Of a DNA stretch of 64,000 nt, positions 56,207 to 64,000 are shown piece by piece. Within the stretch, counting starts at the first letter, position 1. Every line of letters starts with the position of its first letter. The position numbers were made by a program, and so were the translations under genes. The DNA is from Methanothermobacter sp. MT-2 (GTDB taxonomy: Archaea > Methanobacteriota > Methanobacteria > Methanobacteriales > DSM-23052): the NCBI GenBank assembly GCA_003584625.1, contig AP017647.1:1226603-1290602 (forward strand), in the 5' to 3' direction. A model generated the notes under the pieces. The model did no database searches. It was not told where the DNA came from and saw only the letters and a program-made list of their open reading frames with translations.

Positions 56207-57397
56207 TTATTTTTTAATCAATTTAAGTATTTTTCGCGAAATGGAAAGCGCGCCTTGAAATCCCCATGTTAATTCTCTCCCGTGCATCACATCCAAGACG
56301 GGAATTTCAAGATCATAAGAAAAATAGGACTCTCCCAAGCCCCCTAATATGATGTCGGGCTGTTCTTCTTTTATAAATTTTTCAATTTCTCCGAGTTCTG
56401 GTTCTATGAGTATTCTTGGTTTTGCGTCTCCAATGGCCCATTCAAGTTCTTTTAGCGTATATTCTCCTATCAGATCTATTGATACTAGTACTGGTATCAT
56501 ACCAAGTTCTCTGACAAATGATGCTAATGCTATGGCTCTTGTGGGTCCTGCGATTATAGCGACTTTGTAGCCGTCGAGTTTCTCGCTGAAATAATCAATA
56601 TTGGGTTTTAGTTTATCATATTCTTTTTGGATTGGATGATTTAAGCCGAAGTAGTCTAGGAGCGTTTCAAAGAAATTTAATGAATTTAGAAATCCGATAG
56701 GGAATGGATAATAGGTGAATGGGATTTTAAATTCGTCTTCAAGGATTTTACATGGCATGATACCTGAAATGTCACAAAATGAATAATTTAGGTGGGCTTT
56801 TGGAATATTCTTTATGTCTTCGATGCTGCTGCCACTTGTAAGTACACAGTTTATATTTATACCCATCCTTTTGAGGGTTTTTTTAAGTTCTAAAAGGTCC
56901 GGACCCCCTCTGAAAACTCCTATAAGGTTTATTGAGGGTTTCTTAGATTTTAGTGTTGTGTGGTGTGGGATCGTGATGTCTTCTATGAGGGTCTGCAGGA
57001 CTTCCTCGTATCCTCCGCTTTGATCTGATTCAAAACCTCCTGCACTTATAGTTATGATCTCGGCTTTTATATCACCTTTTAATTCCCTTGCGACTTTTTG
57101 GATATCTTCTCCGATTATGCTTGTTGAGCAGGAAGATAAAACAGGGATGAGGTCAGGTTTATATTTTTTATCCACAGTTATGATCGTTTCTTTCAGTTTA
57201 TCTTCTGCACCAAAGACCACGTCCTCTTGTGACAATTCGGTCGAACATATGCGTATCCTTGAACCGCTTCTAATACTTAGAAGGTATCTTATGTGGTATG
57301 CGCAGCCCCTTGGACCATGGATGACTGGTATTGTGTTTTTTATGCCTATAACAGCTCTTATAGCCCCGAAAAGTTTGCATGTGGACATTGGCTCCAT
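56207..57397 (-). CDS. Orphan nitrogenase component 1-like protein (NifD/NifE-like)
   Basis: A 396-residue member of the oxidoreductase/nitrogenase component 1 family. The P-cluster-like cysteines are at Cys7 (STCKLFGAIRAV), Cys32 (VIHGPRGCAYHIRY) and Cys90 (PVLSSCSTSIIGEDI); the ELSQEDVVFGAEDKLKETI block is also typical. No NifH, NifK or ATPase partner is nearby, so it is not part of a nif operon. It could be a CfbD-like F430 enzyme or another nitrogenase-like reductase or scaffold. ATG 57397 follows AGGTGG; a GTG at 57406 is possible. It is downstream of the LeuA-family gene with almost no gap. Confidence 0.75.
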   Translation of the reverse strand: MEPMSTCKLFGAIRAVIGIKNTIPVIHGPRGCAYHIRYLLSIRSGSRIRICSTELSQEDVVFGAEDKLKETIITVDKKYKPDLIPVLSSCSTSIIGEDIQKVARELKGDIKAEIITISAGGFESDQSGGYEEVLQTLIEDITIPHHTTLKSKKPSINLIGVFRGGPDLLELKKTLKRMGININCVLTSGSSIEDIKNIPKAHLNYSFCDISGIMPCKILEDEFKIPFTYYPFPIGFLNSLNFFETLLDYFGLNHPIQKEYDKLKPNIDYFSEKLDGYKVAIIAGPTRAIALASFVRELGMIPVLVSIDLIGEYTLKELEWAIGDAKPRILIEPELGEIEKFIKEEQPDIILGGLGESYFSYDLEIPVLDVMHGRELTWGFQGALSISRKILKLIKK

Positions 57398-57409
57398 CTG
57401 AGCCACCTA

Positions 57410-58945
57410 TCATTTCAAGGTTAGTATTTTGTTTATTGCGTCGAGTACGGCTTCTACACTTGCCATTACAATATCTTCTCTTGTTGATCTTCCTGTTGCT
57501 TTGTTACCTTCTTTGTCGCTCATCACAACAAATACTTCGGCAAGTGCATTTGTGCCGCCTGTTATGGCCTCTATATTATACTCCTCTAATTCTATATCAG
57601 CAGTTTCACTTACTAGACTATGTATTGCGTTTATGGCGGCGTCAACTGGTCCTACTCCTGTCTTTGCCGCTGTTTTGACTTCGTCTTTGATTCTGAGTTT
57701 TACTGTTGCTGTTGGCATCACGCTTTCGCCTGTCATCACTGTTATCCCTTCTAGTTTAACTATCTCTTCGGGTGCGCGTCCTAGGATTGTGATGGCCATG
57801 GCTTTAAGATCTGAATCTGTTACCCGTTTACCTTTGTCTCCGAGTTCTTTAACTTGTTCATAGAGCATTTTGAATTGTTCCTCGTCCATTTCTATTCCAT
57901 ATTCTTCTAGTTTGGATTTTATTGCTCTTGCACCTGTATGTTTACCTAGTACTATTCTTCTTTTATGTCCTACCATTTCTGGTTTTATGGGTTCGTATGT
58001 TTCGGCTTTTTCTGTCACTCCATGGACGTGGATCCCTGCTTCATGGGCAAATGCGTTTTCGCCTATGATAGCTTTGTTGGGTGGCATTTTAACTCCTGTG
58101 ATCTTTGAGACAAATTCTGAAATGTCAACGAGTCTTGTTGTCTCTATATCTATTGGTATGCCATAGTGTATGATTAGTGACATGACAACCTCTTCTAGGG
58201 CAGCGTTCCCTGCCCTTTCTCCTAGACCGTTTATTGTTACATGTACTTGACTTGCGCCGGATTCTACCGCAGCTAGGGAATTTGCGACTGCTAATCCGAA
58301 ATCGTCGTGGCAGTGGACGCTTAGGGGTATTTTGAGGTTTTTATTTAGTTTTCCTATGAGGTGACTCATGGCGCGTGGTATCATGACTCCTACAGTGTCT
58401 GGGACGTTTATGATATGGGCTCCAGCATCCTCCACGGCCTTGTAGATTTTGAGTAGGTAGTCAAATTCTGTTCTTGTAGCGTCTTCGGCTGAAAATTCTA
58501 CTTTAACTCCATGATCTTTTGCATATTCAACTGCAAATATTGCCTTTTGGATTATCTCTTCTTTATCCATTTTTAGTTTGTATTTCCTATGTATGGGTGA
58601 AGTACCAATGAATGTGTGGATATAGTCTACACCGCAATCTAGTGCGGCGTCAAGATCTCCTTTTAATACTCGTGCCAAGCCACAGATGTTTGAGTGTAGT
58701 GAGAGTGATACTATTTCTTTAACAGCATTTTTTTCACCTGGAGAGGCGGCTGGAAAACCGGCTTCGATGGTGTTCACTCCCAGTTGATCCAATTTCGTGG
58801 CTATCCTGATTTTCTCATCTACTGTAAGGGCTACTCCTGGTGTTTGTTCACCGTCCCTTAATGTGGTGTCAAATATTTTAACCTTTCTTGGGAGTTTCAT
58901 TTCATTTTTCACTTCATCTATGTATTTCATTTCATCTGTGGACAT
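57410..58945 (-). CDS. leuA: 2-isopropylmalate synthase family protein
   Basis: A 511-residue DRE-TIM metallolyase. [19 protein letters not shown] (about 24-42), [32 protein letters not shown], and [15 protein letters not shown] are the catalytic motifs. A C-terminal LeuA allosteric domain (about 390-511, [16 protein letters not shown] and [20 protein letters not shown]) indicates feedback control. Leucine synthesis is likely. Homocitrate synthase (AksA) and citramalate synthase (CimA) are alternatives that sequence alone cannot fully exclude; AksA usually lacks this regulatory domain. A GAGGAA site precedes the ATG. Confidence 0.88.
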   Translation of the reverse strand: MSTDEMKYIDEVKNEMKLPRKVKIFDTTLRDGEQTPGVALTVDEKIRIATKLDQLGVNTIEAGFPAASPGEKNAVKEIVSLSLHSNICGLARVLKGDLDAALDCGVDYIHTFIGTSPIHRKYKLKMDKEEIIQKAIFAVEYAKDHGVKVEFSAEDATRTEFDYLLKIYKAVEDAGAHIINVPDTVGVMIPRAMSHLIGKLNKNLKIPLSVHCHDDFGLAVANSLAAVESGASQVHVTINGLGERAGNAALEEVVMSLIIHYGIPIDIETTRLVDISEFVSKITGVKMPPNKAIIGENAFAHEAGIHVHGVTEKAETYEPIKPEMVGHKRRIVLGKHTGARAIKSKLEEYGIEMDEEQFKMLYEQVKELGDKGKRVTDSDLKAMAITILGRAPEEIVKLEGITVMTGESVMPTATVKLRIKDEVKTAAKTGVGPVDAAINAIHSLVSETADIELEEYNIEAITGGTNALAEVFVVMSDKEGNKATGRSTREDIVMASVEAVLDAINKILTLK

Positions 58946-59060
58946 GGCAATTCCTCAAAGGGCTGATCTGTAATAGTGGATCCTCTGAGAGGAAATCGTT
59001 GATTATACTATTTTATCTGAAGTTTATAAACTTTCTTCATTATCCATGAAATGTGGGGGT

Positions 59061-59867
59061 TTATGTGGCCATGCAGAGGCTTAGGAAATTTCTCAGTCCA
59101 GGGGCAAGCCCCAGGATGAATATACTGAGTTTCAGAGTGTTTCTCACATACTTATCCTCAAAACCGTCAATAAGATATAATACACTTAATATTATTAATA
59201 TTTTTAATGGGAACATTACAAAGGCTGTGTTGGTAAGTTGTGTGAGGAATGTTGGTAGTACATGCTGTTCCCAGTAACCATAGAAATCAACAGCGACGAA
59301 TGTGGTTGAAGCATCAAATAAATGGGCTGATAGAACGGTTAAATTAAGCTTATCTTCGAGAAGACTCCACTTTAACCCTAATATCCAAAATATGCCTGTG
59401 AAAGCAGACCATATGGCTAATATGCCAAGGAATGGTGTGAGATTAAAGGGTTTTAGGTATATGATGTTTGGTATGGAAAGTATGAGACCAACAAATAAAA
59501 TGACACGTTTATAATCCCATCCGAATTTCTCCTCCATTTTAACAGAGGCTAAAAGAGTTGCTATTGTAGTTAAACCAACTATAATATAAATTCCTGGTGT
59601 TACAAGAAAAAGGTTAAGTGGATAAACACCATTATCTACCAGGGCTCTTGCACCAGACCCTACAAATATGAAGGGGAGCACTGGCAGAAAAAGATCCCTA
59701 GGATCCTTTTTAATCCACTTAAACATTCTTATTATAAGTAGCACTATAATGCCCAAAACTAAACCAAATACTATAGTATTGAATAGGGTGTAACCTGGGT
59801 GAAGATAGAAGAAATTTTCTTGCAAAAATTTTATAAGGGATTCTATGATGTCTTTATAGGTTAACAT
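59061..59867 (-). CDS. DUF63 family membrane protein
   Basis: A 268-residue integral membrane protein with about seven hydrophobic helices. The DUF63 landmarks are FFYLHPGYTLFNTIVFGLVL near the N-terminus, VGSGARALVDNGVYP, and HLFDASTTFVAVDFYGYWEQ (about 181-200). Archaeal family of unknown function. No ribosome-binding site is visible, and the start is three bases after the PHP gene stop, so it probably depends on coupling. Confidence 0.88.
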   Translation of the reverse strand: MLTYKDIIESLIKFLQENFFYLHPGYTLFNTIVFGLVLGIIVLLIIRMFKWIKKDPRDLFLPVLPFIFVGSGARALVDNGVYPLNLFLVTPGIYIIVGLTTIATLLASVKMEEKFGWDYKRVILFVGLILSIPNIIYLKPFNLTPFLGILAIWSAFTGIFWILGLKWSLLEDKLNLTVLSAHLFDASTTFVAVDFYGYWEQHVLPTFLTQLTNTAFVMFPLKILIILSVLYLIDGFEDKYVRNTLKLSIFILGLAPGLRNFLSLCMAT

Positions 59868-59870
59868 TGT

Positions 59871-60521
59871 TCAAATTTTTTTAATTTTTTTCTTAATCAC
59901 TTCTTTTAATATGAGGGATAAGGGCGTTCTACACCCCATAGGCTTGGTTTTACCCTTTTTTATGGCGTTAAGGATATCGTCTGTATCTGGCTCAGAATCT
60001 ATTTGGGTGAAGCAGCTTCCAATGGCAGCTACAAAGTGCGCGTCGCTGGAGCCTATCATGGGAAGGTTCTTTTTTTTAGCGAACTTTTCAGCCCTCCAAT
60101 TTGAATAACCGAAAATGTAACGGGAATTTAATGTTTCTATTGCATCTGCATTTAAATTTTGGATTTTCACGAAGAGGCCTTCCCTGTACCTTACAAAGGG
60201 ATGTGGTATTATGGCAACAGCTGCTTGTTCATGTATCTTATCAATGGCTTCATGGGGTGTGACACCCTTCTTTATTTCATCTTGGATTCCAAGGGCTACA
60301 ATATGCCCCTTTGATGTGCTTATCTCCATAGCTGGTATTACTATGATGTTTTTGAAATTTTTGGCCTCTTTTTCAGCTATCTTTGAACCTTGTATAGTAT
60401 CATGGTCTGCGATTGCTATCGCATTAAGTCCTATGGAGATTGCCTTTTTGAGTATTTGGTTTGGTGTTCCTGTCGCATCACCAGAATATATGCTGTGAAT
60501 GTGTGGATCTATTATTATCAT
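59871..60521 (-). CDS. PHP-domain metal-dependent phosphoesterase
   Basis: A 216-residue PHP protein. The four motifs are clear: IDPHIHSIYSGDATGT, AIADHDTIQGSKIAE, VIPAMEISTSKGHIVALG with IIPHPFVRYREG, and IGSSDAHFVAAIGSCFTQ. These bind a trinuclear metal site. Family members hydrolyse phosphoesters such as histidinol phosphate or nucleotides, but length and order do not match HisK clearly. The start overlaps the DUF1786 stop (ATGA). Confidence 0.9.
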   Translation of the reverse strand: MIIIDPHIHSIYSGDATGTPNQILKKAISIGLNAIAIADHDTIQGSKIAEKEAKNFKNIIVIPAMEISTSKGHIVALGIQDEIKKGVTPHEAIDKIHEQAAVAIIPHPFVRYREGLFVKIQNLNADAIETLNSRYIFGYSNWRAEKFAKKKNLPMIGSSDAHFVAAIGSCFTQIDSEPDTDDILNAIKKGKTKPMGCRTPLSLILKEVIKKKIKKI

Positions 60522-61546
60522 GGATGTTTTCCTCGATGGTAGATTACACTGTTTATAAGGCCAACGGGTCCTGTCATCATCACATCCCCTGCTGGGGCGG
60601 CGTGATATACTGGGAGGCTTGTCTTGTCGACTAGTTTGCGTTGGGGTCCTGTTACTACTATTTTTTCAAATTTTTTTATGGCTTTGATTATATGTGCTCC
60701 GTGGCCGCCGTCTTTGTGTACTTGGGAGTGTGTGAGGGTTCCGTTGACTAGTTTATTAATGAGTTTTTCGATTTTGTTGGGGTTTAACATTTTTGTGTGG
60801 TGTTCCATGAGTCCCATGATCTTCCCATTTTTGATGGTTGCGGCTAATGTATGGCCATTGCCAACGTCTAGGACTGTGAGTTTGTTATATTTTTTTATTT
60901 TTGGGTCTTGGAGTGTGCCGGCTATTGCTGCGAATTTGGAGTCCATGAGGAGTGGTTTGTATTTTTTCAGACTTTTTTTGATTGAGTTCATTCTTGTGAA
61001 GTATTCTGGGATTTTATCTGGGTATGCGAATTCTTCGGGTGGTGTGGGCTTTTTGAGTTTTTCTTTTATTTTGTGGAATCTGAAGTTTCTGTCACCCATT
61101 TTTGTTGAGTATCCATGATCTTGGACTGCGATTGCGAGATGATCAAATTCTAAGTTGATGTCTAGGTTTGATAAGGCGGATTTTAGGGCTTTTATGTTGA
61201 CATCTGCAAGTTTGATTGTTTTTAGGTTGCTGGGGTTTTCTTTTGATATTTTTATACCCATATTTTTTACTTTTTGGAGGTTATCTTTTATTGTTCTTGC
61301 TGCTTCTGGTGTTGTGAATACTTTGTATCCTTTTTGGAGGTGTTCTCTGATTGCGAATGTTATTGGCCCGCCGCCCATTGTGTGACCTGTTAGGAATATG
61401 TCTTGGTTGATTTTTCTTATTTTATTGGCGAGTATTTTTGTGGGGGATGGTAGTACCATTTTGATGGCATTTTCGATATTATGTTTTGAATCATATAACA
61501 TTATGTCTTGGGTTCCTACTCCTATGTCAATTGCGAGGATTTTCAT
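60518..61546 (-). CDS. DUF1786 family protein (ASKHA-like)
   Basis: A 342-residue DUF1786 protein. IDIGVGTQDIMLYDS at the N-terminus and TVLDVGNGHTLAATIKNGKI (about 224-243) look like the two phosphate loops of the actin/Hsp70/sugar-kinase fold. TGHTMGGGPI and HKDGGHGAHII are other conserved blocks. Biochemical role unknown. First gene of a DUF1786-PHP-DUF63 operon. The sense strand is poor in G and T. Confidence 0.85.
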   Translation of the reverse strand: MKILAIDIGVGTQDIMLYDSKHNIENAIKMVLPSPTKILANKIRKINQDIFLTGHTMGGGPITFAIREHLQKGYKVFTTPEAARTIKDNLQKVKNMGIKISKENPSNLKTIKLADVNIKALKSALSNLDINLEFDHLAIAVQDHGYSTKMGDRNFRFHKIKEKLKKPTPPEEFAYPDKIPEYFTRMNSIKKSLKKYKPLLMDSKFAAIAGTLQDPKIKKYNKLTVLDVGNGHTLAATIKNGKIMGLMEHHTKMLNPNKIEKLINKLVNGTLTHSQVHKDGGHGAHIIKAIKKFEKIVVTGPQRKLVDKTSLPVYHAAPAGDVMMTGPVGLINSVIYHRGKHP

Positions 61547-61704
61547 GGGGATAATATTAGGATATGATATCTAAAAAATGTGGTTATGAATTTGAGGTTT
61601 GATTTTTTGTGGTCCACTCCCATGTATATTTTTGTACAGCAAAGCTTTAAATAATGCCTTGTAGATAATTTTGATATCAATGCCAACATATGAAAGGTGA
61701 TTAA

Positions 61705-63006
61705 ATGAACAAGATAATACTAGGCGAGAAAGAATTACCAAAAAAATGGTATAACATCAACCCAGATTTACCAGTACCATTACCAGGACCAAAAAACCCC
61801 AAAGAAAAAGACAATATAGGCAAATTGCCTCAGATGTTCTCAAGCGGCGTGCTAGAACAGGAAATGTCCATGGAAAAATGGATAAAAATCCCCAAAGAAG
61901 TTAGAAAAATTTACAAGAGAATAGGAAGACCAACACCACTATTCAGAGCAAAAGGCCTTGAAGAAATGATAGACACCCCCGCAAAAATATACTACAAAAG
62001 GGAAGACTATTCACCAACAGGAAGCCACAAACTCAACACAGCAATAGCACAAGCATACTATGCAAAAAAAGACGGCGCGGAAAGACTAACAACAGAAACA
62101 GGAGCAGGACAATGGGGAAGCGCGCTTTCACTCGCATGCTCACTAATGGGCCTAGAATGCAAAGTATACATGGTAAGAGTATCATACAACCAAAAACCTT
62201 ATAGAAAAACCATAATGCAAATCTATGGAGCGGAAATCGTACCATCACCAAGTAAAGACACAGAATTCGGACGCAAAATATTAAAAGAAACTCCAGAACA
62301 CCCAGGATCTCTCGGTATAGCAATATCAGAGGCCATAGAAGAAGCATTACAAAACGAGAAAGCATATTACTCCCTTGGAAGTGTATTAAACCATGTTCTC
62401 TTACACCAGACTGTCATAGGACTAGAACTCAAAAAACAGCTTGAAATCGCAGGAGAAACACCCGACATCATAGTTGGATGTGTAGGTGGAGGGAGCAACT
62501 TCGGAGGAACAATATTACCCTTCGTGAAAGATAAAATAGATGGAAAACTCGACTGCGAATTCATTGCAGCAGAACCTGTAGCATGTCCAACACTCACCCA
62601 AGGAGAATACCGCTACGATTATGGTGACACAGCAGGATTAACACCACTACTCAAAATGTACACTCTAGGACATGATTTCATACCTCCATCCGTACATGCA
62701 GGCGGATTACGATACCATGGAATGGCACCGCAAATCGCGCTACTAGTAAAGGAAAACATAGTAAAAGCACAGGCAGTTGATCAAAAATCAGTGTTCGAAA
62801 GTGGTGTGACATTTGCAAAGGCAGAAGGAGTCATACCAGCACCTGAAACATGCCACGCCATAAAAGCAGCAATCGACGAAGCCAAAAATTGTAAAAAGAC
62901 CGGTGAAGAAAAAACAATAGTGATCAATTTCTCAGGACATGGCCTACTAGACCTCCAAGGATACGATGATTACATTGCAGGTACTCTGCCCAAAAACAGC
63001 AAATAA
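61705..63006 (+). CDS. trpB2: Tryptophan synthase beta chain 2
   Basis: A 433-residue TrpB2-type PLP enzyme that makes tryptophan from indole and serine without a tight alpha partner. [20 protein letters not shown] contains the PLP lysine (about 108). [15 protein letters not shown] and the phosphate-binding [12 protein letters not shown] (about 256-267) are present, with [14 protein letters not shown] near the end. Length exceeds TrpB1, as usual for TrpB2. GGTGAT precedes the ATG; GCTTTAAATAATG near 61644-61656 is the likely TATA region. No other trp gene is adjacent. Confidence 0.95.
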   Translation: MNKIILGEKELPKKWYNINPDLPVPLPGPKNPKEKDNIGKLPQMFSSGVLEQEMSMEKWIKIPKEVRKIYKRIGRPTPLFRAKGLEEMIDTPAKIYYKREDYSPTGSHKLNTAIAQAYYAKKDGAERLTTETGAGQWGSALSLACSLMGLECKVYMVRVSYNQKPYRKTIMQIYGAEIVPSPSKDTEFGRKILKETPEHPGSLGIAISEAIEEALQNEKAYYSLGSVLNHVLLHQTVIGLELKKQLEIAGETPDIIVGCVGGGSNFGGTILPFVKDKIDGKLDCEFIAAEPVACPTLTQGEYRYDYGDTAGLTPLLKMYTLGHDFIPPSVHAGGLRYHGMAPQIALLVKENIVKAQAVDQKSVFESGVTFAKAEGVIPAPETCHAIKAAIDEAKNCKKTGEEKTIVINFSGHGLLDLQGYDDYIAGTLPKNSK

Positions 63007-63335
63007 TCACACCCCCCCCAAATTATCCTTTTTTTAATTTCTCGCTAGGAAAACTTTATCACACAGATTTATGATAACCTCAAATTGTACTACTTTTTAT
63101 ATCTTGAATTATAGAATATTCAAAAAAAAGAGAGAGTCTCAGGGGTATGGAATACCCAGCCCAAAAAACATCCCAGAACAGCTATGATGATAGAATCTCT
63201 ATAAAATTTTTGAAGCCCTCACTAAAAATACTCTTAAGATCCTAGGATAATAAGCCCCTCCATACCCTAAAGTAGAAAATAATATGACAAATAAAAATAT
63301 CATATAAGCAATAATTCACAAATTGGAGGATTTGA
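63007..63335. other. Intergenic region with possible structured RNA and fae-hps promoter
   Basis: These 329 bases hold no convincing reading frame. TTTTTATATC at about 63093-63102 is a TATA-like box. Some 25-30 bases further a structured stretch begins: AGAGA (about 63129-63133) can pair with TCTCT (63196-63200), and GGGTAT/ATACCC (63143-63148 with 63152-63157) make a perfect hairpin. A separate TATA-like ATCATATAAGC at about 63298-63308 fits fae-hps. The first TATA with the hairpins might be an unrecognised small RNA or a long leader. Confidence 0.35.
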
Positions 63336-64000
63336 ATGTATAAGATTGGTGAAGCACTAATCGGGAAAGGCAATGAAGTCGCCCATATAGATCTTATAAT
63401 AGGAGATAAAGAAGGTATTGTAGGCTCGGCCTTCGCAACAGGACTTACAAATATTTCACTTGGCCACACACCATTGATTTCAGTTATACGACCAAACTTA
63501 ATGACAAAACCTGCAACGTTAATGATTCCAAAAGTGACCATTGGAAATTTGGAAGATGCTAATAAGGTATTCGGACCGGCTCAAACCGCTGTTGCAAGGG
63601 CGGTTGCAGATGCGGTTGAAGAAGGAGTAATACCCAAAGAGAAAGTTGAAGACCTAGTCATAATTGTAAGTGTTTTCATCCATCCAGAGGCAAAGGATTA
63701 CCAGAAAATATACCATTATAATTATGGTGCGATGAAACTGGCGATAAGGAGGGCTATGGAAGGATATCCATCAATCGAAAAGATTCTTTCTGAAAAAGAT
63801 AGGGGTGTGCATCCAGTCATGGGATTCAAACCTATAAGATTATGGAACCCACCATACCTACAGGTTGCACTGGATCTTGAAAGTATTGAGGAAATGGAAA
63901 GAGTAGTGGATGTTCTCCCACCCCGTGAAAGAATACTACTCGAGGCGGGCACGCCACTCGTTAAAAAGTTTGGTGTAGGTATTGTAAACAAGATAAGGGA
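63336..64000 (+). CDS. fae-hps: Bifunctional Fae-Hps (formaldehyde-activating enzyme/hexulose-6-phosphate synthase), 5' part
   Basis: An open frame starts at ATG 63336 (GGAGG six bases upstream) and runs off the window after 221 codons. Residues 1-160 are Fae: [59 protein letters not shown], and IFIHPEAKD-like [18 protein letters not shown]. The second domain then begins with [19 protein letters not shown], the start of Hps. In methanogens the fusion supplies ribulose 5-phosphate (reverse RuMP) while trapping formaldehyde with H4MPT. Truncated only by the window edge. Confidence 0.95.
   Translation, partial: MYKIGEALIGKGNEVAHIDLIIGDKEGIVGSAFATGLTNISLGHTPLISVIRPNLMTKPATLMIPKVTIGNLEDANKVFGPAQTAVARAVADAVEEGVIPKEKVEDLVIIVSVFIHPEAKDYQKIYHYNYGAMKLAIRRAMEGYPSIEKILSEKDRGVHPVMGFKPIRLWNPPYLQVALDLESIEEMERVVDVLPPRERILLEAGTPLVKKFGVGIVNKIR

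Noticed and set aside
63184-63191. ATGATGA as box C of a C/D sRNA
   Set aside because: No D' or D box (CTGA) follows at the expected distance.

Overview
The window comes from a thermophilic, hydrogenotrophic methanogen of the order Methanobacteriales, most probably Methanothermobacter or a close relative. The evidence is a set of lineage markers: a surface protein with pseudomurein-binding repeats, O-phosphoseryl-tRNA synthetase (SepS), the HmdII paralog of Fe-hydrogenase, thiol:fumarate reductase subunit A, CTP-dependent riboflavin kinase, 5'-deoxyadenosine deaminase, Fae-Hps, and archaeal information-processing genes (PCNA, GINS, TFS, Rpo4, Rpo11, Csl4, Dph2, SRP54, Alba). Genes are densely packed with frequent ATGA or TAATG overlaps. 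Strong Shine-Dalgarno sites (GGAGG, GGTGAT) are common, and a minority of genes look leaderless behind a TATA box. I saw no CRISPR array, prophage, rRNA or intact transposase gene.

1-9.4 kb: a minus-strand information-processing cluster (S27e start, L44e, GINS, PCNA, small membrane protein, TFS, NUDIX, DUF99, Rpo11, Csl4, Dph2, Hpt), then plus-strand SRP54 and Pus10. 9.7-13.1 kb: plus-strand L21e-Rpo4-DUF655-RsmA, then a DUF2178-like membrane protein with its small HTH regulator and a HemK2-type methyltransferase. 13.1-19.2 kb: lysine, arginine and histidine biosynthesis (dapF, lysA, argD, hisF), with an 8-oxoguanine glycosylase whose 5' end carries a short duplication of the hisF terminus. 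19.4-19.7 kb: tRNA-Arg(UCG) and a candidate structured RNA. 19.7-23.4 kb: ACR3 arsenite carrier, a CbiL-like methyltransferase and an XPD/DinG-like Fe-S helicase.

23.4-29.1 kb is the most accessory-like part. It holds a 941-residue secreted, membrane-anchored protein with two FmdE-type domains and a collagen-like Gly-X-Pro stalk, a decayed FmdE pseudogene, a frameshifted DUF4013 membrane gene, a radical SAM protein and a small companion. 29.2-35.5 kb: hmdII, an ArsA/Get3 ATPase, nadE, cutA and leuS. 35.7-47.7 kb: FAH-family hydrolase, hisG, dadD, tfrA, the sepS-endoV-ribK-ribB operon, a domain-swapped CobB/CobQ-like amidotransferase, gatA and alanine dehydrogenase. A roughly 200-bp repeat occurs twice (35.5 and 47.7 kb), each copy abutting the stop codon of a plus-strand gene. 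It has conserved hairpins and a conserved TATA-like motif on the minus strand, and is the best candidate here for an undescribed element.

47.9-54.6 kb: a small protein, a LysE exporter, a soluble P-type-ATPase-like HAD phosphatase, a TIM-barrel protein, a PadR-ABC exporter-PQQ-propeller operon, and Alba. 54.7-64 kb: pseudomurein-binding surface protein, an orphan nitrogenase-component-1-like protein beside a LeuA-family synthase, a DUF1786-PHP-DUF63 operon, trpB2, a second structured intergenic segment, and the first two thirds of fae-hps running off the edge.
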